Source: Kitagawia praeruptora (taxonomy: Eukaryota; Streptophyta; Magnoliopsida; Apiales; Apiaceae). Taken from it: a DNA stretch of 64,000 nucleotides. The stretch is taken from the NCBI GenBank assembly GCA_037693485.1, contig CM075352.1, forward strand, positions 63,304,001-63,368,000. Direction: 5' to 3'. The translations under genes and the position numbers were made by a program. A model generated the notes under the pieces. That model made no database searches and was not told where the DNA came from. It was given only the letters and a program-made list of their open reading frames with translations. This document shows positions 30,215-41,579 of the stretch, piece after piece; within the stretch, counting starts at the first letter, position 1, and every line of letters starts with the position of its first letter.

Positions 30215-33200
30215 ATGGTAGCTCAAAGAAGTCTACCTAAATCAGTAGCTTTCAAGTTTGGTGACTTTGATTTTATGATGAATAATCATGTTACAGTAAT
30301 CACCAGCAAAAAATGAGTATCAGCTGATTTTCATCTTGTGATGGATTTTATGGCTATTGGACCTTTGCATTATGCATTGTCAGCATCTCCAGAAATAAAT
30401 CAAGCTGCTGTTTCACAAGCTTGGGAGAATGCTGAGGTAATTGATTCTACTCAGAGTCAATCAAGTAAGATTGTTCTACACTTAGGACAAGATACTTATG
30501 ACATTACTGAATCTGTTGTTAATTCAGTACTTCTCTTACATGTTACTGATAATTATGCAAGTGAACCATCTGATGATGATGTAAGAACTATGTTGTCTGC
30601 ATTAGGTTATAGTGGACCTCTAGACAACATGAGCCAGTTAAATAGGTCTTTTCTTAGGAAGGAATGGTCTTTCTTCTTTGATCAAATTGCTAAATGTTTT
30701 ACTGGCAAATGTAGTTCTTTTCAGCAAATTACTTCTGTTACCTCACACATTGCTTACAGTTTGCTTTATGACAGAGTAATTAACATTGGTCACATTATCT
30801 TAAGACAGATGTGTATTAAACTTGGGTCAAGAGATCAAAATAGGAAAATGGTTTATTATCATAGATTTATGCAAATGTTTATTAACCATTTTATTCCTGA
30901 TGTTGAAGCTAGATTTGGTAGAGAACATTGTGTTTCTTCTTATGTACAACAAAAGAGAATTTTCTCTGACATTACAAAGAAGGACAATGAAAAGAATCTA
31001 GATGAAATACCTGCAATTCATTATCCACATCATGTTCAGGTAATTCTTAAAACTCATCTTCCTACTCTCTACAATTCTTCTTTCTTTTGTGGTGAAATGG
31101 CTAGGAATCTCATTTGGAGGAGAACTCACCTGTGTCTACCCAAGTAGCCCAAAACATTATAGTCTCTGAAACAATTCAAGAACCAAATTTTGATCCACAG
31201 CCTATTGTTTCAAAGAAACCAACTTCTGGTGTTTCTCGAAAGACATCAGTTGTAAGGAAGAGAAGATTTGTTGTGTCAAGTAGTAGTAGTTCTAGTGAAG
31301 ATGATTATAATATATCTCTTGTTGAGAGAGAATAATTGAAGGCTATAATTCAACTTTCTAAGCTAGGACAAAGAGATGAAGCACCTAGTCACAGCCAGGT
31401 TGCAGTCTCTCAAAAGTCTGTAGTACTTAAAAAGGGAAAATAATTACTGGATACTGTCTCTCAAAAGATTGTGTCTATTGAAAAAGGATCTCATCCCAAG
31501 ATCATTTCTGTGTCTACACCTCTTGAGTCTTCTCAGGATAAATCTTTTGCTCACTATACTAGGAGAACAAGGAGAAAGATTCATTTGTCACCTACACACA
31601 CAGAGTCTAGTCCAACTAATATCATGCAGGTCTCTACAAATGAAGCTACAATCAAGTCAGCAAATGACTATAGAGATCTGGATATTGATTCTTTATGGGA
31701 AACTACATTATCATACAACTGGCTATGGGAGTTATTTCTATCAAAGTGAAGCTATCCAGGCCTGTTCTAGATTTTCTAGTTGAAAGAGTACCAAAACTTT
31801 TATTTCCAGAAGAGTATGGACTTCTACATCAAAGACTTGACTTAATGAAGATGTATTTCTATGTAACTGTCAGAAGACAATTAGTCAAGAAATTTGGACT
31901 CTCAAAGCATGTTGCACTTCAATCACTTCATGCATATTTATTTGACAAGGATGTCATTATTGAAGATGCTTCAGCTCAAGGTGAACAACAGGAGGAAGTA
32001 GGTAGAGGAATGCAGTCAACAGAGGATATTATTGCACCAGTGGTGGATAATAGAAAGGATCAGATCACAATCACTACAACACAAGAACCATCTAGTCAGA
32101 GGTTGGATGACTCAAGAACTGTGACAGCTGATGTTGAAAGGTCTTTTGTGATGACTGAAATTGCAAGTGAGAAACCCTATGATATGGGAGGAATGACTTT
32201 GATTGATTTTTCTGAAGATCAAACAAATATTGTGTAGTCAGAGTCTATCTACCTTGAGGGTGTGTCTCAGTAAACAACACTTAAAGACGGTGACATACTA
32301 ACTATGGTGTCTAATGAAGTATTACTGAAGACATCAGAGTCTAGTAGAGAACCTGAAAGTGGTATACTGGAGCCTGTAGTCTCTGGAAGGAAAGAAGATG
32401 TTTGTGAGGGTTCAGAGACTATAGTAGCTCACTCCTTGGAGAAAACCTCAAGCCCCTTGCCAAATGAGGAACCCTCTTTCCATGTGAGTTCAGGTATAAA
32501 AACTTCTTCTAAACTCTATTTTTCTGTAGGTCATGAGAGCACTTATCCAAATTTGAGTGATACACTTGAAAAGATGGATATTGATCCACAATCAGATAGG
32601 CTGGCTTCTGACCAGGCAAAAGGAGAGTTAGAAAGAGTGTTGACTTTAGATAGTCAAAGTGAGATTGAGGGAATGGATGATCAACTCCATAGTGAGGGAG
32701 AGAAAATTAGGAAACCACCATCGTTTGATTTCTGGGATCAGGTTTTTCCTGAATCTTGGTCTGACAATCTTGGTATGGATGCTGGTACTTATTCTTTTAT
32801 TAAGATGTATGAGAAGAATGACTTAGCAAAGCACAATGCAAAGCCAGAAGTTAAAGCTCAGAAGCAAAAAGAAAGGCTTGCAGGAATTATCAACAGAAGA
32901 GGTGAAAGGCTAAGACAAACTTCTACTCCACCAGTACCAGAAGATATTCCTAATGATCATAGTATTTCTTTGTTTGTACTACCAATATCAGCCAGAATTG
33001 AGACATCAACAGTATCTGATCAATCTAAGGAGGAGTCAGGATTTGTAGATGTTAGTACACAGAATACTGGTGAAGGACAAGATGATCATATTGCAGCTTC
33101 AGATCAGAAAGATGAAGATGTTTGTAACTCTAATCGAGTTTTATTACTTGAATATCATTCTACACAGGCAACTTCTTCTACGAGACTTGAATCTGAAGAT

Positions 33201-33533
33201 ATTCCAAACACTTCCAACATTGAAGACAATTCTGAAGTTTTACAAGACATTCAGAAATCTCAAGTTGAAATTCAATCAAGACTTTAAACACTTGAAGATA
33301 ACCAAGTCACTATTATGGAAAATCAAGCAGTTCTGATGAATCTCATTTGTTCTGTTACTGAATCTCTTGGAATTAATGTTGCTGATGTCAAAAAGGGGGA
33401 GATAAAAACAATTCAAAGGAAACAGACTGGGGGAGGAGATAAACAGACTGGAGGAGATAAAAGAAGAACTAAGGATGACAGAGGTGAATCTTATCAGGGA
33501 AGTGGTAAAGGAAAAGAAACATCAAATAGTTGA
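30215..33533 (+). pseudogene. Third ORF (env-like) of element 2, disrupted
   Basis: The start at 30215 (MVAQRSLPKSVAFKFGD) is equivalent to that of element 3. An in-frame TGA at 30314 interrupts it. The main piece (30338-31147) has the conserved N-terminal pattern, including FLRKEWSFFFDQIAKCF and MQMFINHFIP. Later pieces are in shifted frames with stops near 31147, 31335, 31443, 31747, 32237 and 33287, up to 33533. The middle and end are Ser/Glu-rich and polar, ending in a Gly/Lys/Arg-rich tail. No membrane segment is seen. The length would be about 1100 codons. It is a relic of the same kind of protein as in elements 3 and 4. Confidence 0.85.
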
Positions 33534-33683
33534 ATTCTTTCTTATAAGTACTAGATACTTTGTCTACATTTGAAGAGGGAGGTACTTAACTTCATGATTT
33601 TGAATTCATAAATTCTATTCTGATTGTATTGTTATATGTTTTGACATCAACAACTCAGATTTATGCTTCAGGTTTTAAAGCAT

Positions 33684-33697
33684 AAATAGGGGGAGAT
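33684..33697 (+). promoter_or_regulatory. Polypurine tract of element 2
   Basis: AAATAGGGGGAGAT abuts the 3' LTR start. Extra GGGGGAG copies lie upstream at 33395 and 33429. Confidence 0.9.
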
Positions 33698-34458
33698 TGT
33701 TAGGAATAATTCATGAGTTGTGATGTTAAGAATAGAATTTTACTTATACTTCTTGTATATCCTGATCTTATAAAGGATTTAGCACTTTGTATAGGATATA
33801 TGTGTTAGACAGTAATCTGTAGAATTAAGTCAGGAACAGTGCATCGAGTACTACATGTCAGGAACTAAGATTGAATCCTGATACGTCAGGTACTCAGGTC
33901 AAATACTGATCAAGTACTGATGGGATGGTCAGATCCTGATGCAAGATGGAATCCTGATATTAGTCGTGTTACTGATGATGTCATTATGGATGCTATAGAA
34001 ACTGGCAAGTGCTATAAAACAGGATCTTTGTTTGAGGAACAAGCAAGAAGATATTATGAAGGAAAGAATTTTCTATTGATGGAAACTATCAACTGGACGG
34101 CAGAACATTGTCATGTATAGATTATCTTTCTGTGATTAGTTGATAGGTAGCATTATAAATACTCTCTCTATATCATTGTAAAAAGGGTACGTAAGTTCGA
34201 GTTGTTAGTTTTGTATGTGTAGCTCTGTATAAGGTTTGTATTCGAGAGTTCGAAACAAACAGAGAGAGAGAGAGAGATTTATTTTGTCAGCAGCTGCTAA
34301 AGGTATTTGTACACCTTTGGTAGAGTTTGTATTTGATCTTATTAATACAAACAGTTTGATTCATTCGTTTATTCTTGTTTATCTAATCAAGCAAAAATCA
34401 GACACGATTATATAACTTGTATTCAACCCCCCCCTTCTACAAGTTATTCGAGTTAACA
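33698..34458 (+). repeat. 3' LTR of element 2 (761 bp)
   Basis: It matches 7719-8477 with about 15 base differences and one 2-base longer GA run. TATAAATA is at 34154-34161 and the C-loop hairpin at 34412-34447. It is followed by CACAT. Confidence 0.96.
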
Positions 34459-37400
34459 CACATTTTGCTTGTTTTAACATTTATGCTCCTCAATCTCCAA
34501 CAGAAAAGGCATCTTTATGGAACACTCTCAGTGAATTGATTTTCCAACTCCCAGATATTCCTATTCTTCTATTTGGAGATTTCAATTGTGTTCTTAATTC
34601 ATCGGAAAAGGGACGATTGCTTTTATAGGCACCTGGATTCTAAAACCTTCTCAACTTTTCTGGAAGCAACAGGTTTATTGGATGTTCCTCTAACTAACTC
34701 AAGCTTTACTTGGTTTAGCCTAGATAGTAAAAAGAGTCGATTGGATAGAGCCATAGTAAATCCACAGTGGGCTACTTTGGGTAATTGGACAATTATTTCT
34801 CTTCACCGTAAAAACTCTGATCACAAGCCAATCAAACTTGTTACTTCTTCTGGGGATTGGGGGCCAAAATCTTTTAAGTTTTTCAAATGTTGGTTGGATG
34901 ATAAGCATCTGATAGAAAGGTTGGAACAAGTTTGGAAATATTCTCATTCAACTAGGAATCTAGGTGCTCGGTTTAAGGAACTTAGAGAATACACAAAGTC
35001 TTGGAACAAGCTACATTTTGGAAATATATACCAGAAGATCCAACTGGCTGAACAGGAACAGGAGTTGGCAGACTCATTGAACAAGAGTAATCTTCTCAAG
35101 TTGGAAATAAAAGAAAAACTGGATGGACTTTACAAGTTGAAGTCTAGCATGTTATGTCAAAAGTTAAGGGTTAATTGGTTACTAAGAGGTGAAAAAGATA
35201 CCAAATTCTTTCACAGGGTTATTTCAAAAAGAAATCTTCAAAACAATATCCTGGGCATTCAAGTGGAGGGTGAATGGATAATAACCCCAAGCAATATCAA
35301 AAAAGCTCTTTTTGAGCATTTTAGGAATTTCTTAGGGGCTGATCCTAAAGAAAAGATTTTTGCTCTGGGTAATTTTCCCATTAATTTACTATCTTGTGAG
35401 GATAAGATTATGTTAGTACAGGATTTTTCTCTAGAAGAAATAGAAGCCGCTTTAAAAAGCACAGATTCATCTAAAGCCCCAAGCCCAGATGGTCTCAACG
35501 CAAGGGTTCTCAAGTCTTTGTGGCCCATTTTGAAAGATGACATTTTGAAGTTCTTTAAAGAATTTGGAGAAAAGAATTTCATTGCAAGGGGAGTCAATGC
35601 ATCTTTCATTGCTTTGATTCCTAAGAAAGAAGTGCCCAAGTCTCCTAGCGACTATAGGCCGATTAGTCTTATGAACGCAGTGATGAAGCTCCTCACAAAG
35701 ACTCTTACCTTATGGCTAAAAAAAGTGATGAATACCTTAATTTATGATGCTCAATCAACTTTCATTAAGGGCAGACAAATATCCGACTGTATTCTTTTGG
35801 CCAGTGTAGTATACCATTGTTTGAAGCTCAGGAAAAGCAAGGGAGTGATTTTCAAAGTTGATTTCGAAAAGGCTTTCGACTGCATAAATTGGGACTTTCT
35901 TTTTGAGGTAATGGAAAAAAATGAATTTTGACATGAAATGGATAAATTGGATCAAGACTATGTTCTCAACCTCAACCATTTCAATGTTGGTAAATGGAGT
36001 TCCAACGAACGAATTTTCTCTTAAACGAGGTCTCAGGCAAGGGGACCCCCTTTCACCCCTCTTTTTTAACCTTGTAGGCAAAATCCTCTCTAAGCTATTG
36101 TCAAGAGCCAATTCGGAAGGGATTTTTATTGGCATATCTTTACCCAATTGCACTTCTCAAGTCACACATTTGCAATATGCTGATGACGTTATCATTTTTC
36201 TCGATAATGATGAGAATTATGTCAGAGGTATTAAGAGAGTTTTTCAGTGTTTTGAATTACTCTCGGGTCTTAAAATAAATTACCAGAAGAGCTGCCTATA
36301 CAGTTTGTATGAGGATGTGGAGCTATCAAATAAATGGGCATCTATTCTTGGTTGTTCAGCAGATTTTGGACCTTTTAAGTACCTAGGTACAACAATTGGT
36401 GCATCACCTCATTCTCTCTCTTATTGGGATCCATTAGTTTCGAAAATGCAAAGCAAGCTAAGGGCTTGGCAAGTCTCTAACATATCCATGGCAGGTCGTG
36501 TTATCCTCCTCAAATCTTCTCTGGATAGCCTCCCGATATTTTGGTTCAATCTTTTTGTCCTCCCATCAGGCATATTATCTAAACTTGAAAAGATGCGTAG
36601 GTAACTCATTTGGGGGGAAAATTTAACTGAAGGGGTGGCCTTCAATAAAACTTCATCTTCTAACCTGAAATAAGTTGTGTGCGGGAAAGGAAGTAGGAGG
36701 TCTAGGAATTGTTCCGTTGAAATTTAAAAACATAGCTCTCCTTGCAAAATGGTGGTGGAGGGTATATACAGAGAGATCAAGTTTGTGGAACAGAATCTTA
36801 ACATAAAGATATGGAAATGATTTCAAATCTGATGTATCCACTACATTTTCTCGAAATGATTGTTCTCCGATAGTGAGAAGTTTCGCCAGTCTTGCTAAGT
36901 CTCAGAGCTCTTATGCATTGCTAAAAACTACTTTAAATGGTATCTAAATGGTGGGAATTCAATCTTGTTCTGGGAAGATCTTTGGTTGGATGATGGAAGA
37001 TTAATGTCCTTGTTTCCCCGTCTATACAGAATCTCAAATTTTAAGTTCAGCCCAGTACAACAGGTATTACATTTTTGGAGGGGAGCTAACACTATTTCTG
37101 AGCAGTTTTGGTCAAGACCATTGATTGACAGGGAGATAACAAGCTTACAAAATCTAGGTAACATGCTCTCAAATGCTACACTTGGTCAGGGTCAAGACAC
37201 TCTATACTGGTCCCCTGGTAAGGGCACCTTCTCCACTAAAGCTTTTGTTCAATGTCTTTCTTCTGGCAGCTCTGTTCATAACGGTTCTAGGAAGATTTGG
37301 GAAAAAATTTGGTCTAGCAAATATCCTCCGAAGATTGCTATTTTCATCTGGAAAATTCAGTGGGGTGTTCTTCCTACAAAGTTATTTTTAAGTAAAAGAA

Positions 37401-38278
37401 TGTCATCACTTTCCCCTCTTTGTGCATGGTGTAATTGCCAGGAAGAGACTATTGATCATCTCTTCCGATCTTGTAGTTTGGCAAAACTGGCCTGGGAGTT
37501 TATAGGGCGTTGGTGGGGATTAGAATCTAAACTAGATTCCATCGGTTCATTCTCTATCTCTGTTTTCTTCAATTTGATTAATAATAGCATGTCTTGTAAT
37601 GTCTGGTACTTAGTGGTTGCAGCCACATTGTGGTCCATTTGGACATGCCGAAATGAAGTGATTTTTGAAAATAAGAGAATAAACAAAGAATCCCTAGAAT
37701 ACATAATAAAGACAAGAATCAGTAAATGGGGAGAAGCTGCTAAAATTATGAACTTTGGTTCAGACCCAGAGTGGCATTTAAATCCTCGGGGTGCCATTGC
37801 TATTCACACTCATCTAGCTACAAAAAAATTCTGGGATCACAGGTTTCTTGGTTATGATCTAGTTTGTACGGTAGATGGAGCGTGGGGTCGTTCTTCAAGT
37901 GGAATTCTCACAGGAGGTATTGGAGGAAACATAAAAAAGAAGAATGGTTCTCTAGTTTATGTTTTCTCTGGTCCGAGTCATGTTGCTTTCAGTATCGAAG
38001 CTGAAATTGCTGCATTACTTCATCTCTTTCACGTGATAGATTTAAAAAAGTTTGATAATGAACTTATAACTGTTTATATAGACTCTGCAGAAGCTATAAA
38101 CCTCTTCAAGACAAATTCAGAAATTGTTCATAATATTAATTTTTTGGGGATTAATTATGATAATTTAATCTCTAAGAAATTATTCTTGAATTTTGCTCCG
38201 AGAAAGTTTAACAGTGAAGCGGACTCTCTTGCGAAATCCGGCTTGAATAAATTGTCATTGACCGAAAAATGGGCCTAA
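34459..38278 (+). pseudogene. LINE ORF2, remainder: endonuclease, RT, zinc finger, RNase H
   Basis: The endonuclease resumes at 34461 with FNIYAPQSP and LLFGDFNCVLN, then shifts frame near 34610. From 34573 the next frame gives SDHKPI, the RT fingers (PSDYRPISLMNAVMKLLTK) and FKVDFEKAFDCINW. A stop near 35931 shifts again; 35921-36604 has RQGDPLSPLFF and the catalytic LQYADDVIIF. After an in-frame stop at 36602 and about 360 degraded bases, 36965-38278 holds the RT-associated zinc-binding domain (KIAIFIWKIQWGVLPT, CAWCNCQEETIDHLF) and an RNase H domain with VDGAWG, SIEAEIAAL, YIDSAEAI and NSEADSLAKSG, so D, E, D and D are all present. At least three frameshifts or stops make it dead, besides the 26.7-kb insertion. 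Confidence 0.92.
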
Positions 38279-38673
38279 TGGGCTTCAGTCTTTTGGATCC
38301 AATGGTTCCTAGGGTTTATTAGCTTGTGTGAAATCAAGCTTAGTGTAAATACATATCCAAACTCTCTCTCTTTTTCAGATTAGGATGTATCTTCATTTTA
38401 AATTCATGGCCTTTCAGGGTTTTCTTGTGAGGTGGGAATAAATCTCTTTTTATTCTTCCCAAGCTAAATGTTCATTCCCAAGGTAATAATTCGACTGTGT
38501 ATTATCTGCATGGCTACTTACAACCGTTTTACACATCGAAATTTTCAAGCAAGCTCTTCGATATCTGTTCCATCTATCTCTTTATACCCCTCCCCTCTTC
38601 TTAGCATAATTCAAATCCCATCTCTGAGTGTACTTGTACTATCTCTGCCATCTTTCTTTGTTAATTTTTCCGA
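38279..38673 (+). other. Non-coding stretch after LINE ORF2
   Basis: There is no gene. The right half (about 38540-38670) is pyrimidine-rich, and GGAATAAATCTC near 38435 could be an old polyadenylation region. It could be the first LINE 3' UTR or a spacer within the LINE. Confidence 0.5.
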
Positions 38674-39678
38674 ATGGAAGACTCTTGGACTCCTCCTACA
38701 ACCCCCTTCGTTAAACTCAATGTCCACTACGTCTCAGTTCAAAATCCCCTTCCAAATGGTAATCTTAACAATGTTGGTATCATAGCCAGAGACTCTTTTG
38801 GGAATAAGCTTTGGGGTGCGATGGGACCTCTTCACGGAATGAGAGAGGTGGAGGCAATTCTCTTGTGCATCCAATCAAGTATGATCGAGTCTGTTGTTCG
38901 AGGATGGGACCAAACTTATGTCGAAACAGATAACTGGGAAGTCTACGACATCATCATAAATGCAGAAGACCTCATCATTGCAGATGACCTTGGGGAGTTA
39001 CTCACGTTTCTTGAGAATGATATGGGTTTGGGCCTTCTTTTTCAGATTGATCCAAATTTTGGAGAGGGTGAGGTAATTGATGCAACACCACCTCACACCC
39101 CAGTTCATGCTGCTAATAATGAGCCTTCATCCGCTCCTTTGGGAACAGTTGTTCACTCTAATAATTTGAATAATGGTCAGGCTCCTCAACCAAATTTCCA
39201 AGGTAATATGTTCCTTCCTTTCTCGGTGGTTAATGTTCAGTCAATAACAAACGTTGCTGTCTCTTTTAACATAAATGTGTTAGTAAACAATGTTAGTGCT
39301 ACTGATGAAAATAATGCCTCTGAGACTTATGAAAAGAGTGGTTCATCAAGCTCGTTCCAAAAGAATGTTCCTGACAACATCTCTAAAGGAAAAGAAAAAG
39401 TGCTGCAAGGGTATGCATTTAACAATGATGGCTTGTTAACTCAAGTAGCGATTAGAATCTTGGACAGTGGTTGTCTTAAACCAATATCAGCACTGTTTGG
39501 TAGATCAAAGATTGACATGGATGAGCAGGTTTTTAAGGGAGGTTTTGCCAAGGATATTCTACATTGCGCGGTGACTGGGGAACTTGATTCACTTTTTGCA
39601 AAGGTTAATCAGCAAAAAGGTGAAGGAATAAACATTTCATCCATGAATAATGTAAGGGTCGAGAATGGGCTTGATTAG
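38674..39678 (+). CDS. RNase H-like protein with unknown C-terminal region, near LINE 3' end
   Basis: A 334-codon ORF starting MEDSWTPPTTPFVKLNV. Residues about 5-100 resemble the plant RVT_3 RNase H fold: W.PP....KLNV, then GIIARDSFGNKLWG, REVEAILLCIQ and TYVETDNWEVYDII. The first catalytic Asp, normally after KLNV, is His (KLNVHYVS), while the Glu and second Asp are kept. Residues 130-230 are Asn/Pro/Ser-rich; 235-334 are unrecognised, with SGCLKPISALFGRSKID. The reading continues in frame past the TAG at 39676 for about 29 codons to 39768, so the TAG may be a late mutation. It lies after a LINE ORF2 that already has its own RNase H and before a LINE-type 3' end. It could be an accessory LINE ORF or part of a second LINE. 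Confidence 0.5.
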   Translation: MEDSWTPPTTPFVKLNVHYVSVQNPLPNGNLNNVGIIARDSFGNKLWGAMGPLHGMREVEAILLCIQSSMIESVVRGWDQTYVETDNWEVYDIIINAEDLIIADDLGELLTFLENDMGLGLLFQIDPNFGEGEVIDATPPHTPVHAANNEPSSAPLGTVVHSNNLNNGQAPQPNFQGNMFLPFSVVNVQSITNVAVSFNINVLVNNVSATDENNASETYEKSGSSSSFQKNVPDNISKGKEKVLQGYAFNNDGLLTQVAIRILDSGCLKPISALFGRSKIDMDEQVFKGGFAKDILHCAVTGELDSLFAKVNQQKGEGINISSMNNVRVENGLD

Positions 39679-39768
39679 ACGATTCCCATGGAGGAGTACA
39701 TGGATGCGGAAGAAGTGTTTCTTCAGATGGCAATGCTAGAAGATTGGAGCAATGAAAAGTCTACATAG

Positions 39769-39998
39769 CTAGGCCTCGGTCTACTATCTCACTGCAAAAG
39801 TCTGCCTTATGCTTTAGTCTTGTTTCTTTAAAGAGATTCACATTTATATTGTTATATGTTTGCTTGTGGTTTGCTTGTGGTTTACTAAGACCTATTCTAG
39901 GCGTTTTGGACTCTTTTTTCCTTTCTCGTTGTAATGTCCTAAGGCATGGCCTTCTATGTTTTAATATATTTGCTCCGTTTATCAAGAAAAAATTAAAA
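39769..39998 (+). other. LINE 3' UTR and A-rich tail
   Basis: A T-rich 3' untranslated stretch ends TTTTAATATATTTGCTCC then TTTATCAAGAAAAAATTAAAA, typical of the 3' end of a plant L1 LINE. The target duplication partner should be at the LINE 5' end, outside or left of the window. Confidence 0.65.
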
Positions 39999-40262
39999 TA
40001 TACTTTTTAGTTAGATAAAATATAGAAGATATTATATTATTCCTAAAAAGGAAGTTACTTAGTATTGAAAAATAGAAAAGTTAATATGTTTAACCTGAAA
40101 AAGGAAATTGATTAGTAAAGGAAAAAATTTAGTTAGATAAAATATAAAAAATATAAATTGATTAGATAGTATGATGGATATAAATTGATAAATAAGGGTA
40201 ACTAAGTAAAATCAATAGGTACCATACCGACCAACCAAACTTTTAATGTTTCGGTTTTTATA
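39999..40262 (-). repeat. Helitron-like 5' end fragment (degraded)
   Basis: Plus-strand ACTTTTAATGTTTCGGTTT around 40238-40256, together with the ACCGACC segment to its left, is the reverse complement of the block just inside the 5' end of the Helitron at 50030 (AACCGAAACATTAAAAGTTT followed by GGTCGGTA). The rest is AT-rich. It looks like a decayed minus-strand member of the same family. The exact ends are not seen. Confidence 0.4.
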
Positions 40263-40437
40263 TAATTTGATGTTGTCGGGTGATGATCTCTGTGAATACT
40301 ACAGAAATGTAGAGGTAATCACATGTTAAGGAACATCAGGCACTTTCCCGGACCTCATATAATTGTTCTTTAAAGTTACTAGCGTTTAAAAAATTAAGTC
40401 CTATACATAATAGTTAAGATGATCATAAATGCTCTCT

Positions 40438-40759
40438 AATGTTGGAGTCACAGCCATGCTTCTGATTGCAAGAAAATATGAAGACGTCTGGGCACCCTTT
40501 GTCGAAGATCTCATCCTGATATCTGACGATGCTTACACCAGAAATGAGGTTCTTCAAATGGTAATATCTAAAACATGTTTTCCTTTGCCATTATAGATTT
40601 CTGTTGTCGTCCGAGGGTAATTACCAATCATCTGTAGATATTCTGACTTCCAACCGACATGAATCTTTGATGATTAACAAGCTTGAGTTTGACCTCTCAG
40701 TTCCAACTTTGTATGTGTTTGTGAAGAGGTTCCTGAAAGCTGCTGAATCTGACAATGAG
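40438..40759 (+). pseudogene. Cyclin B gene fragment (two exons with intron)
   Basis: Exon 40438-40560 reads NVGVTAMLLIARKYEDVWAP and then a DLILISDDAYTRNEVLQM-like end, matching the cyclin box of plant B-type cyclins (VGVTAMLIASKYEE, ISDNAY). It stops at a GT donor (40561). The second exon, about 40650-40759, gives HESLMINKLEFDLSVPT and YVFVKRFLKAAESD, the next cyclin segment, ending GAG/GTTTGT. Neither start nor end of the gene is present, so it is an isolated fragment with intron kept. Mitotic cyclins activate CDKs; this piece cannot. Confidence 0.7.
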
Positions 40760-41328
40760 GTTTGTTTTTAATTTTCCTACGACACAATATTATAGCAGGA
40801 TCAATATATGTAGTTCTGACATGACTGAAGTTCCAAATGTTTGATCAAATGTTGCCATTCTCAAGTATCATTTAGCTGTCAATATATGGTTATTTGTGTT
40901 TATTTTAAATTTCAACCTCTTATTATTTTTGTAAAATATATTTTCTGCATATTTTTTGGTTTTAACACGTGCTTTTAATCAGTATCTACCCATACTTGTA
41001 TGATTCGTATTGTGAATATTGAGCAACTTGTGCATAATTTGCTAAGATATCAAGCTTTACAATATTTGGTCTGTCATTACTTAATTTTGATTTGATAGAG
41101 CCATGTCATGACCAGATTTGACAAACAATACAAAAAATGACAATGATTAAACATTTATGCTGTGGATCTTGACTCTTAAGCGACATACATTAGGCCAGTT
41201 TATCGCTGCAATAATGGCATGTAGATGTTATATATGGAACAATAAGAATTTTATTTTAACTTCTTTTGTCAACGTATAAAGTAAAATATGCAGCGTTCAT
41301 GATTCTTTGTCTAACCTGCTATTTACAG
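40760..41328 (+). other. Non-coding stretch between cyclin and CDPK fragments
   Basis: AT-rich with no open gene. It ends in CTATTTACAG, a plausible 3' splice site for the CDPK exon. It may contain intron sequence from both source genes and their junction; I see no element ends. Confidence 0.5.
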
Positions 41329-41496
41329 GTCATAGCAGAAAGTCTTTTTGAAGTAGAAATCGGCAATTTAAATTAACTGTTCAGAATGATAGATACAGAC
41401 AACAACGACACTATAACATTCGAGGAGCTGAAACATGGATCGAAAAGAGTAGGCTCTAATCTAATGGAGTATGAGATTTATGATCTTATGATTGCG
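41329..41496 (+). pseudogene. CDPK (calcium-dependent protein kinase) exon fragment
   Basis: It opens after TTTACAG with VIAESLFEVEIGNLN, then an in-frame TAA, then LFRMIDTDNNDTITFEELK and GSNLMEYEIYDLMIA. This matches the autoinhibitory-to-first-EF-hand exon of plant CDPKs (VIAESL, then MIDTDNSGTITFEELK and DLMDAA). The Ca-binding loop DTDNNDTITFEE is almost intact. The exon is 168 bases, ends at a GT, and has a stop inside. No kinase domain is nearby. It is an orphan exon lying 570 bases after the cyclin fragment. Confidence 0.75.
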
Positions 41497-41579
41497 GTGC
41501 TTGTTATATTCAAATTGTGTCATTTAATTCTAAACAACTTAGATGTGAAGGAGCCCTTTGCACTTGGCTTGGATAGTTA

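Larger units (their letters stand above)
7719..34458 (+). mobile_element. Element 2: decayed Sirevirus-type copia (family A), host of element 3
   Basis: The two LTRs are 7719-8477 and 33698-34458, flanked by the 5-bp duplication CACAT (7714-7718 and 34459-34463). The order inside is primer site, gag, pol, spacer with an antisense ORF, element 3 insertion (14758-29280), rest of the spacer, third ORF, polypurine tract. Without element 3 the element is about 12.2 kb. By eye the LTRs differ at about 15 bases plus a 2-base length change in a GA run, near 2 percent. gag, pol and the third ORF all carry stops and frameshifts. Confidence 0.96.
6564..39990 (+). mobile_element. L1-type LINE, split by elements 2 and 3
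   Basis: The LINE parts are 6564-7718 and 34459 to about 39990. The endonuclease reads across the element 2 insertion, which shows that the LINE was there first. The right part carries RT, zinc-finger and RNase H domains, then a further ORF (38674-39678) and a 3' end with an A-rich tail near 39990. Removing the insert leaves roughly 6.7 kb, a normal L1 size if part of ORF1 is missing. Whether 38279-39990 belongs to the same LINE or to a second, 5'-truncated one is not settled. Confidence 0.75.

Noticed and set aside
33920..34120. 66-codon open frame in the LTR of element 2 (MGWSDPDARWNPDIS...)
   Set aside because: It lies upstream of the TATA box in U3 and the 5' LTR copy has a stop. Most of it is made of the repeated TCAGGA/TCCTGA words. 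Probably chance.
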